Of a stretch of 64,000 nt of DNA, positions 34,163 to 44,600 are shown piece after piece. Under the pieces are notes generated by a model. The model made no database searches, was not told the origin of the DNA, and was given only the letters and a program-made list of their open reading frames with translations. The DNA is taken from assembly GCA_036872755.1 (NCBI GenBank), contig JAVHNS010000018.1:682001-746000 (forward strand), given 5' to 3'. Numbering within the stretch: the first letter of the stretch is position 1; each line of letters begins with the position of its first letter. Position numbers and translations under genes: made by a program. The stretch comes from Orbilia blumenaviensis (lineage: Eukaryota; Ascomycota; Orbiliomycetes; Orbiliales; Orbiliaceae).

Positions 34163-37127
34163 CTACGTCTCCCCCGCCTTCCTAGCCTCTTTATCATAAA
34201 AGCTACCACCACAAAAGACACAAGTATCAACAGCCTCATACAAAATCCTTAACAACGTCGGTTCTCGTACATTGTCCATATCCATATAGCTAGCCTCTTC
34301 GTCGTGGTTATGCGGCATTTGCTCGTCTCCTTCTACCATTTTCTTGGAGACATACTCACGGCTGCAGATGGCGCAGACACGAGGGTTGGGGTCGGTGATT
34401 ATGAGGAAGGTTAAAGCGCAGCGTTCTGTAAAAAAACAAAGGAATTATGTTAGCAACCCACAAAGCGACCAGAATATAGTAGATACGGGGAGAAAACATA
34501 CTGAACAGGTGCCCATTCCCACACCGCGCATTCATCAGATCCCCCAACGGGACCCCCGCCAAACAAATCGTGCACGTCTCCAACGCATGTCTCATATCAA
34601 TTGACTTCGTCATCTTAGCCAACAGATCCAAATTCCCAGGATCCTTCAGAACCGCCTTCCTTTCCCTTATAATCGCCAACTCTTGCGGAGCAGTACGTCT
34701 GAACCTCTTGGGCGCAGTTTCAAAGAACATCACCGCAAGCTCAAAGATCCTAGGATTGCGGTAATAAGCTATGATACCCAAAGTTGCAACCAACCAAATC
34801 ACCCGTCGTGATGCTTCGGTTCTAAGCTGCGACCCCCTGAAGACAGGGATCTCAAGGATTGTCCTAATTATCAGTTTTATGATCGCAGGCTGCGAAACCA
34901 GGAAACTAGGCTTCTTTGGAGCGATCTTATTCGCTTTCAGAAGTGATAGCAGATTCCTAGCACGGCCCAAAACAGCTTCATTAGAGCCAAATAGACTTGT
35001 AGCGATACTATTAGAAAGATCTATTGACTCTGTATATTGCCATCGTAGAGGTTCCCCAACACGGGGGGGTTCTTCGAATTCAGGTCGTGCGTCGATTTCT
35101 TTCAACCCCTCGGCGATAGTCTCGTCCATGACGCTGTAAGAATCTTCTATATCATCGGGGTCCACCAAGAAACGGATGTCGCTAACAATCGCTTCTCCTA
35201 GAACTCTATGCAAGGTGAAGGGCTTAACCGTTCCAACTGCTCGAGCAGTATCAAACATATCTGACCAATTTCTGCAGAACTGCCAGGAAAGCGTGCATCG
35301 TTCTCTCTCTTTGATAGGGTACTCGAGAAGGCCTTCAGGCTTCATCCGGTAACAGACTGAGAGGATGCCGCCGAGGGGCAGGTATGCCATACCGTAGACT
35401 TGGCAGGTGGCTTGCATGATTTTCCATTCCTCTATGAATGCATCCCGTTTTTCGTCGAGAATGTCGATAAAATCTTGCTGCCACATAGCTGGATGGGGGA
35501 ACTCCGGGTCATTATGGACTATCTTACGGCCCTGAAAGTCCGGCACCGTAGCCTTGTATAGCACTGATTTAGCTAAGTCGAAAACATCAATCCTAAAGAT
35601 CGAGAGAGCGCCGTTGGTAGAGCAGATATTAAGATCAAGATAATTCTTCCAGAGAGGGTCGGAAAAAGCGTAGCCGGCAAGAGAGGCAGGGAGGTCCATT
35701 GGGACTTTAAACTGACGCTGAATGTGCGCATGGACCTGCTCGTGTAGGGCGACACCAAGAATTTCAACGCCATCGTGACAGATCGCAACCATAAGAGCCT
35801 CGGGAAGCAGCCCATCGATCACATATAAGTTGTCGTACCACAGAATAGCGCGGGGCTGGTAACCCGGAAGTATTGCTGGACTGACTAGTGATGGCGGGCC
35901 GCACCAAAGAGAAAGTTTCCGACCAACTCTTCTCAGGACCATCTTTTGGACGTAAATCCCATCCATGGTGGTAAAACCAAAAAATGATACTCCTGGAATA
36001 ATTTCAGTATACGGTACCCACCCCAAAGCATTTCTTTACGAACCGTTTTCGAGATCTCCCGTAATCCAAGGCGACCAGCACATATTCGTGATCTTGGAGC
36101 CCGGCGGGAGGGGGATTGTGATCTTCAGAAGCACCTCCACATCTTGATCTATCATCTTTATGAAAGTGATCTCGTTGTTCTCATCCACCATTGTGAATAT
36201 AGGAAACCCCCATCGGAAGCTATCAAATTTGCATGGATGTGACCAGCAGATTTCTATCGTTCAATTAGCACCACTCCCAGCTCATAATTGAAATTCTCTT
36301 TTCGTACCTCTCGGAAGTTTATCCCAGGTAGTCTCTACCACTTCATCTCCGGGGACATCCTGATCAATCAGTCGGTCCAGAAGCTTCATCTGTAGCTTAA
36401 GACCGCGCCCAATGCCGGTCGTCGGCTGGTACACCAGGATCTGCCGTGAGGTTGTCAGAATAGTGAGCGAACATCTATTATTATCAGTAGATTAGCAAAG
36501 TTTTCAAACCTCAGTCCAAGCAGAAGAATAACTAAGTACCTCCGGTGACTCCCAGCGCCCAACGGCGACCACTCCATCTGCCTCGCAAACCCCTGTCTAA
36601 AAGTCTGATCCAATTGAAAGCTCACTATTACCCTCAATCAGCTCCAATCAAATCGTCCCGAGATAAAGAGGAGAAGGTGCGAGTATACCTCCCCCCCTCA
36701 TAACATCCCCAGCGCCCTCATCCTGCAAGATCTCCAACTTCTGCCAATGAAACTGAAACTCCGGCCGAGCTTTATCATCCTCCACATCCCCCTCCCTCCC
36801 TTCCTCCCCTGCGCCGTCTCCGTCTCCATCCACCTCCTCTTCACTATCCTCAAAAGCACTCCCATCCTCCTCCTCCTCATCATCATCATTATCATACCCC
36901 TTCCAATCAGCTCTATTCTCTGAACTCCTGTAGTCGATTTTATTCTCATCCCCCGGTTTAAACTTCGACGGGACAGGAGGGTTTGAGACAAGTCCCGGGT
37001 TTAGAATCGAATTTGTGAGAATATACGTAACTGGGCCGGCGGGGATGCACAGCTGGCCATCTGCCGAGGCTTTGTAGTTTTGTGGGATTGACGGGTAGAA
37101 GTTTAGGTCGATGTTCTTAAGAAGCAT
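34163..37127 (-). CDS. TFIIIC zinc-finger subunit (tau60/90-kDa type), interrupted by one TAA
   Basis: Five exons on the minus strand: 37127-36689, 36624-36540, 36474-36308, 36253-34502, 34425-34163, 902 codons with stop. TFIIIC binds the A and B boxes of tRNA genes for RNA polymerase III. The N-terminus (MLLKNIDLNFYPSIPQ, DGQLCIPAGPVTYILTNS) matches the TFIIIC delta/beta-propeller start. An acidic insert follows (DDDEEEEDGSAFEDSEEE), then propeller segments such as FARQMEWSPLGAGS and KITNMCWSPWITGD. The C-terminus is the TFIIIC zinc finger: ETCTICLAGVP, NARCGNGHLFKRCALTFL, RVCAICSREYV and a final DTCVFCGGSFYD. Codon 303 (36038-36036) is an in-frame TAA in the middle of exon 4, between GDLENGS and RNALGWVPYTE. 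Both sides remain in the same frame, so it is a single stop in an otherwise intact gene. I chose the inner Met at 37127 as start. Confidence 0.8.
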
Positions 37128-38959
37128 TATTTCTTCTTTTTGAAAAAAAAGAAAAGTCCTCCACAGGAAGAAAAGAGTCAAAAAAAGAAAAAGAAAATGG
37201 GATGAAAGCTTTTTTTTCTGTTCAGCGGTATAAGTGTGATCACGGCTTCAACGGTAAGAACCAATTTTTGGATATGGATTTGATATCAGTCGTCGTAAAG
37301 CGGTAGCAGCAGGACGCATGCTTCGATTGCATCAAAAAAAGAGGTGATTCTTGAAGGCTGGTAATACACCACGTTAATGCCGATATCGATGTGGGTAAAA
37401 AAAAATAGTGTAGATGGTGAAGTTCGAAGTTGGCGTATGCGCGGGTTTCCGTAGATCGTCCCTGGATATAAACGTTTTAGAGGGTTGAAGAGCAAGCCAC
37501 ACCTTTAAAGATTCCCGTTGGCTTGGCTCGGCAAATATTTATGGCTGGTGCTGTGGCGCTAGTGCGGCAGAGCTTGAAATATGCAACAGGCAACGCATTA
37601 ACAACAAAACGGTAGCCCAGCTATCGCTTAGGAACAATACAATGGCTTTCACTAGATCCATAGCACAGTTATGTTCAACAGCGTCTGGGGTTGAGACCAG
37701 ATCTGTAGGTATTTTAGATACTAAGTAGAGTCTTTAAGATTTCATATTATAGCTATACCCCCAGCCAGACTCCCATAAAAATAACTATTTGTCGTTCACG
37801 AGAACAAGAGAAACGATTACTTAAATGAACAAAACCTCTCCTAGCTTCCATGGCACTGCCTTTAGCATATTTGCATTGCATATTTAACCTACCAATACGT
37901 GAACTAGCTTACATACCCACCAACGTTATAACCGATATATTCAACATAACTTAAAAGGATGCTTACGCAGCCTCGTAAATCAGCCTCTATGAAAGTGGTC
38001 GGCACCTTGTGTGGATTTCACCTATTTGTTTGTATGATATCCTTATCTTTTTCACTTAATCACCGTGCGGGGTTTTGGCAAATTTGAACCGCACAGCGTT
38101 TCTAAGTCCGCCATTTTCCGCCCACGACAGATAGTTACACCTCTTTTAGCTTGCCTAAATTTGTATCCTTTCGAAACAAATACTACGCCATAAAGCGACC
38201 CGCTCTTTAAATTTAGTGGAGTTGTTAGGGTTTGTATTTATACTCTTTTTTTGTGTATTGCTGGGGCGCCTGTGAGATTACCTGCGAGTCTGCCCGCCCG
38301 CTTATGAGTGTGATGTGACGTGATGTGACGTGATGTGATTTGATTTGATAAAATTGTTTTATATCGAGGTAAGATGATTCTATTATTTTCAGCCGCAGTG
38401 CCACCGCATTCTTTTTATTTGTGACACCAAAGTTCAAGTTGGCTATATACTGATCGCAATTAATCAAATTATCGACGATCAAGTCTGTTTTACTGTGCCA
38501 GAACGAAGCTTTCCAAAAGAAAAAAAGAAAGAAAGAACGAAAACAAAAAACCGGGTTACCAACTAGGACAGACGTGCGTACGACTATTTTATGCAGATAC
38601 AACCCAATCATGATATCGTATGATATTAACCTCCAGCTCGAGCGTCCCTCTCATCCTAATTATAATTGAACTAAACCGAGAGCTCCCTAGATTTACTCGG
38701 TGGGGAGTTAAAATTCATACTACTGCGCCTCTCTAGCCTTTGTAGTTTTTATATATATATATATCGCATTACAACTTATATAACTGACTGGCCACTTTTC
38801 GCGGAGGCTAAGTTGTTCAACGGATTTACAAGTAAGATCTAGCTTCATCAGTTTAGAGCCGCATCACGTGACCACCCATCACCCATCCATACCTCCAACC
38901 CCAAACCTCCACATCCACAAAACCCTCCATAACCAACAACCAAATCCCATCTTCATGAC
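37128..38959. other. divergent intergenic region, 1.8 kb
   Basis: Upstream of both the TFIIIC gene (minus) and the Asn/His-rich gene (plus). It contains a 10-bp tandem repeat (TGATGTGACG-like, about 38308-38340), a TA run at about 38751-38764 and a copy of the motif TCAACAGCGTCTGGG at about 37678. No gene is supported. Confidence 0.4.
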
Positions 38960-39793
38960 ATGTTCCGCCTCCCCCCATCCACCATCCTAAAACTCACCAG
39001 ACCTACAACCAACTTCCCATCATCATCATCATCATCCCTCCTAACCCCCCTCCGCAAAATGTCCGCCCGACAAGAAGAAGAAGCAAGTGGAGGAGGAGGA
39101 GGAGATACAGACCTCTCATCAATGGGCTTCACCGCCTTCGGCAAGAACCTCAAAAAACACCTCCAAACCGGTCCTTTACACGCAAATCCAAACCCAAATC
39201 CAAATCCAAATCCTACAACATTACCCCCGCGACCTCCCCAACAGCAACAACAACAACAAAACCAACCACAAGGGTATAATAATAGAGGAAGAGGCGGATA
39301 CCGCGGAAACTTCAATAACCACCACCACCACCAAAACCAAAACCAAAACCACAACCAAGCAGGCGGCGGCAACTACAGAGGCCGAGGCGGCCCCCACCGC
39401 CGCGGCTTCCACACAAACACCCACCAAAACACCCACCAACGAGGCGGCGGAAGACACCACCATCCATACCCACCCCGCTCCCAAAACCAAAACCATAACC
39501 ATAACCATCATCACAACCACAACCACAACCACAACCAACCCCCCCAAGAACCAGCAATAAACCCATACACCTCCCCAACCTTCGGCGAAGGCCTTTACAA
39601 GCCGTCAATGAACCAAGATCCATGGGCTATCCTTCTCAAAAACTCCACACCGCAATCGATAATAATACCACAGGAAAAGAAGGCGGGGGATGTATGGCTA
39701 TCCGATGAGAAAAAGGACTGGTACGATAAACCCGAAGATAGAGCTGCCGACGGCGGGGGGTGGAATGCAGATGAGATTGATCTGGATGATTGA
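38960..39793 (+). CDS. Asn/His/Gly/Arg repeat-rich protein
   Basis: Single-exon frame of 277 residues. The first 33 residues (MFRLPPSTILKLTRPTTNFP) are basic/hydroxylated without acids, like a mitochondrial leader; a second Met at 39059 (MSARQEEEASGG) is the alternative start. After GFTAFGKNLKKHLQTGP the protein becomes a chain of simple repeats: NPNPNPNPNP, poly-Q, RGRGGYRGN, HHHHQNQNQNHNQ, YRGRGGPHRRG and NHNHNHNHNQ. The C-terminus is ordered again and acidic (NQDPWAILLKNS, WLSDEKKDWYDKPEDR, GWNADEIDLDD). RGG-type repeats usually bind RNA and are arginine-methylated; Asn/His/Gln tracts favour condensates. No catalytic domain. The conserved-looking ends make the frame credible although repeats keep other frames open too. 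Confidence 0.62.
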   Translation: MFRLPPSTILKLTRPTTNFPSSSSSSLLTPLRKMSARQEEEASGGGGGDTDLSSMGFTAFGKNLKKHLQTGPLHANPNPNPNPNPTTLPPRPPQQQQQQQNQPQGYNNRGRGGYRGNFNNHHHHQNQNQNHNQAGGGNYRGRGGPHRRGFHTNTHQNTHQRGGGRHHHPYPPRSQNQNHNHNHHHNHNHNHNQPPQEPAINPYTSPTFGEGLYKPSMNQDPWAILLKNSTPQSIIIPQEKKAGDVWLSDEKKDWYDKPEDRAADGGGWNADEIDLDD

Positions 39794-40860
39794 GTCGTCT
39801 ACGTACCTACCTACCTACTTGACTACAAACCGAGGGGGAAATAAGAATAGAACGAGCTATGGGGCATGGATGGACTGGTGCCGTGGGGTATTTAGCAGGG
39901 CCAAGCTTGCAGAGAACCGTGGTTTATACGCCCTCTTCCCTTAGCTGGGGTTCGGCAATAATACGTACTCTATAACGATGAGTCGGGCGCAGGGAAGGCA
40001 TGTATCCTACTATCAACCCCTGGTAGTATACCATAACCAGCTAGGCAGGTTGGCAGGCCTGTGTAACCCCCCTCTTCCCAGCACCTACAAATTACCACAA
40101 ACAAACAAACCCGCCCATATCAGTGCTAGCTACCAATTGAAGGTAGTGGAGATGTAAGATAGGATAGATGTGTAATATAATACTATAATATAATGAATAT
40201 GATGATGATGATGATGATGTATACACTCCCAGTAATCGAACAATAAAGTAAAAAAAGGGGGGATCATACACTGAATATTTGAAAAAAAAAAGAATTTCCA
40301 AGCTCCGAGCTCCTGAAATAGCTAAAGTACTTAGCTTCCCGTTCCTGTTTCCGTATCTTGTCAAGAAAATAAAAAAATACAGTGCCATCGTGCTTGCTTC
40401 GTTCGTTTCCATCTCGTCTCTCTTTCAATAAGTAAAAAACAAGAAAGCCAATGAAGAAAGAGAACACCCATAAAGGAAAAAAAAGCGTAATAACACCCGT
40501 ATAAAAGCAAAAACTCCCGCATGCATGCTGAATTCCAATTACTTCAAAAGCTCAAAAAAAAGAGTCAAGGCGTTCTTTTCAGTTTCATAATAGGCGTCAA
40601 AAACCATAAAGGGATAAACTGCAGCGCTGGATAAAATGCTGAATCAATGGAAAATTATGCGAGCGTGTGAAAAAAAGTCGCCGCTGCCGAAAGTAGTAGT
40701 CGTCGTCATCGAGTCGTCGAGGAGAAAGAATGGATTGGTGGTGGTGGTATCCACAATCGTAGAATGAATGCTATATATACCGAGCCCGCCGTATCGTACC
40801 GTATCGTACCGCCCCGTATCGTTTTATATGTACCGCCCGAGAAGAGAGGGTAGAGTAAGC
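39794..40860. other. intergenic between convergent genes
   Basis: About 1.07 kb between the Asn/His-rich gene and the 3' end of KXD1. Contains a (GAT)n run at about 40199-40218 and several A-runs. A minus-strand frame at 40412-40092 has no family features. Confidence 0.4.
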
Positions 40861-41684
40861 TTAATACTCATAATCCGCCGGTCCAGGATACCGCTCCCTC
40901 GCCATGTTATATTCGACCGGATACCGCTGCTCTGCCTTCATTTTTAGCGCACTGCCCACACACCAAATAACCCCAATTAGCATGCCCCTTCACCAACTTA
41001 AAAAAAATTATAGAAAAAAAAAAAGGGAACGCACTCAGTCTTCTTCTGCAGCCAATCCAGATCGCTCTTGACCTTCTTCGCAACCTTCATCCCATCCAAA
41101 AAGTTCGCCCTCGTCTGCGCCAGCCGCTTCTGCGCCATCTCCTGCAGGTCCATCAGCTCCCTTGTTTTCGCGTTTAGCATGCCCGATCTATACACACACA
41201 CACACAAGAAAAATTAGCCTAATCCCCCCCAAAAAAGTCGCATGATAACCCAACGACCCTTAAAAAAAAGGGGGTTGATATGGAAGAAAAATACTAACGT
41301 CTGCGCCTGCACAACCAAACTCCTATCCAACGGAATCGGATCAAACGCCGCAACAAGTCGATCCGTCAACACCGACACCAGGTCATTAGTCTCCATGCTC
41401 CCATCCTCGAACTCATCAGCCGCGCTGCCGGCGTAAGAACTGCTCGATATCGAGCTTGACGTGGCGTATGATGGTGTCCTGCGGGCGTCTGGGATACCGA
41501 CGCCAACGCCGGAGTTTACGCCATTGCTGATTATACCGCCACGCGGGATCTGGACGACCCCCTGGGAGGATGAGGATGGCGGGGTTGAGTAGGCGTATTC
41601 GTAGGAGGGGGAGACTAGCGGGGAGGGGTGGTGGAGGGGTTTTCGTGGCGACATTGGGAGCGGGAGGGAGTAGGTGTCTGTCAT
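40861..41684 (-). CDS. KXD1: KxDL domain protein (BLOC-1/KXD1 family)
   Basis: Three exons on the minus strand: 41684-41299, 41187-41035, 40951-40861 (209 residues). The first about 95 residues are Ser/Pro/Gly-rich disorder. The helical part begins MFTNDLVSVL-like (here METNDLVSVLTDRLVAAFDP) and continues through the first splice into SGMLNAKTRELMDLQEMAQK. Then comes the diagnostic KVAKKVKSDLDWLQKKT, the KxDL motif, and the end RYPVEYNMARERYPGPADYE. KXD1 proteins are subunits of BLOC-1/BORC-type complexes on endosomes and vacuoles, and in yeast associate with the BLOC-1 endosomal recycling machinery. The second donor (GTGCGT) is non-standard but the resulting junction keeps frame and gives the expected C-terminus. 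Confidence 0.85.
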
Positions 41685-44600
41685 TGCAGATTTATTTCCG
41701 TTACAAAAAAAATAAAATAAAATAAAAAAAAGAGAAGAAGAAGAACAGGATATAAAAAAATTAATAAAAATTCCGGGTTGAGGAAGGTACTAGAGCGAGT
41801 TTAGGCGGGAAATGCCGCAGGAGTGCCCCCTGGCCAGTAAAAAGAACAATTCAGTTTTTCCTTTTTTATATAAAAAGGAAAGAAAAATGGAATGCTGTTA
41901 GAATCCGAGTCTGTTCTGTTCGGGTCGAGGCTCTTCTTTGATTATGATGCGCTGTTCGATGTCGAGCAATTTAAAAAAAAAGGTACCCAGCCGAACGGGA
42001 TTCAAGTATAAACTAGTACTCCTCCCGCAGGTAAAAACCAATTCGATAAAAGAAGGGTGGCGAACAGCTGTCCTGTCCCAATGCAATTACCGCAATTGCA
42101 ATCGCCCTTTCTCGGTGCGTATATTATAATTATAATAGACCAGCTCGAGTTGGCAAAGTTTGCTTAGTTTTTTTTTTCTCTCTATCCCTTCAAACCGGGC
42201 TACGGGGAACGGTGATACAGCGAAAAAAATGGATCGCTGCGTTGTCGACGGCAAAGGTAAAGCAAAGTATTTCTGGGCTGATGCTGCTGCTGCCGGGGAC
42301 AGGCCTAGGCGAGGATTGTTCTTGACAGCTTCGGTGTCACAATTGTAATAGTTCCCGTTGGTATGTGCTACTTTGCGGGCGGGGGCAAAAAAGGTAAGTT
42401 GGCTGGCTGGCTGGCTAGCTAGCTGATGAAGTGTATGGATATGATCAGAGGTATTGAATTCGGGTATTTTGATATTGAAGTGAGCACCGTCAGATATGAG
42501 ATGATGGGCGGACACGTCTGCGGTGATGTGCTTCTGCGAGTGAGGCCGCCGAGGGTTTGTCGACGCACGAGGAAATTAAGAAGAAAAAAAAAGGCCTGAT
42601 TGTCAAACGAGGCAAAAAACAGACAAGAGGTTCAGCGGGCGGGCGGGTTTGTGTGTGGGTGTGTACTACAAGCCACGTTTTTCTGGTTGAAGTTGTCGGG
42701 AATAAAAAGGAATCCCGAAGAACAAGGGCAAGATAAAATAATATAAAACGATATAAATTATATATGTTTGCGATGGATATATATATATATTTATAGATAG
42801 ATGATAGATGGCAATATACGAAGAAAGAAGAGAAGAGAAAAGGAAGGAGGACATGATCCCAACGGCCTCCAGCTGCCCTATTTATACCCGGGCAAGGCCA
42901 GGCCAGGACCTGAACACCCTCTTCTTCCTCATGATATTATTCAGTCAGGTAGAAGAAGAAGAAAGGAGGGAGGGGGGAGGGGTGGTGGGAGGGTATCTTG
43001 CCCTTTCCCATCCAATCTAATCCACCGCCATCGAACATCTCCAATGGATGGAAACGAAGAGAAAAAAAGTTAGTTAGTTAGTTAAGTATAAGTCAAGTCC
43101 AAGTTGTGAAATTCCCGCCAGTGTCCGGTCGCAGCTACCCACCGGAAAGCGCATCAATGCGATTCAATTGGAGGAGGAGGTCAGGATCCAAGGATGCATC
43201 GATGGGGGGGTTAACGGTTAACTTAAGTTTTTCTCACTATTACGGGATGTCGATACGATTCCGATAAAGAAAAGAAAGAAAGAAAAGAAAGCTACTTAAT
43301 ATGATTTAAAGCAGTTGGGGGGGAAAGATGATGATTACGGGCCAATGACGATGGATGGCGACGTTCCCCGGAGTATAAAAGAACTCAGACGTACATGACA
43401 TACAAGCACGAACGGCTTCAAACGGTGCAGCGTTGGCTGTCGCTGTGGTTGGTTCGAGCATTTAAAACTTACAGCCGAGTGAGGCGAATATAAAGTAACC
43501 TAGCTAGCCTCTATACAAAGAAGTTATAGGTATATACAAAAGAAGTCGAAGTATAAAAATGCTTCAACAGACCCGCGATCCTGTCTTTCCCCCTTGACCA
43601 GCCAAGTTTGAGTCCCAAGCAACTTAAAAGGCAGCAAGGTCCCGCGAAAAATATTTAAGAAAATGCACGAAACCCGCGCTGCCTGTCGTCAGCATCAGCC
43701 CATTAATACCAACCAACCTACCTAGGCAATTACTACTGTCCCATGAGCGTGGTACAGAAGAACACAGCTCTCTCTTTCTCCCTGGTCATACCACGAGACT
43801 GGTTTCTCCCCCGGCCATGTCCTGCCATGCCATGGTCTTTCTCTCCTTTCTTTGTACCACCTATATAATAATCCACTAGGTATTACTTGCATTAGATCAC
43901 TGACTAGCCTTCAATCGATTCGACCCAAAGATCCTTGGGGGGGGATAATATAATATCAGACAAGGACCAGGAATAGAACCCCGACCGACCGATCCATTTC
44001 AACAGAAAGTGAAAAGTGATCTCATGAAAGACAGAAATCTGTCTATTTGATACATATACAAAAAAAGGCCGACGGAGAGAAGGAAGGTGGAAGCGTCGGC
44101 TGGCCCACCCATCCACACACACACAGGCACATACCAGGGGGATAATCGAGAGGAAAAAAGGGAGGATTTATGCAAATCGCGCATACACTTCTGGTACCGT
44201 GACTCTCAGGTTCCCGAACTCTTTTCGGTTCTGTCGGGGTTTCCCAGATTTCTATGGGTTTTTCTAGCTAGTTAGCTTGTGTGCAGCTACATACTATTAC
44301 TTATATGTATGTAAGCACAAACAGAAAGAGGGAAAAAAGTAAAAATATAAAAAAAAGTGGAGACTCGAAGACTCGCAAGAACAAGACAAGGAGCAAACAG
44401 TCTGTTGGGGGAAAAATCTTTGACATCTGCGGTGTACCGTTACAAAAAACACCAAAAAACCCAGTTCCCCTGGTCCAAGTTTTATAAAAGAAACAAAGCC
44501 CCTCCTTAAGCAAGACTCTAACGTTTCTTTCCAGATTTTTCTTATTCTTCTTCATGTGGGTATCCGCGAGCTGCCCTATGACGTGCATAGGTACACATCA

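Noticed and set aside
39087..39623. Alternative plus- and minus-strand frames over the Asn/His-rich gene
   Set aside because: They consist only of translated simple repeats; the frame 38960-39793 alone has non-repetitive ends.
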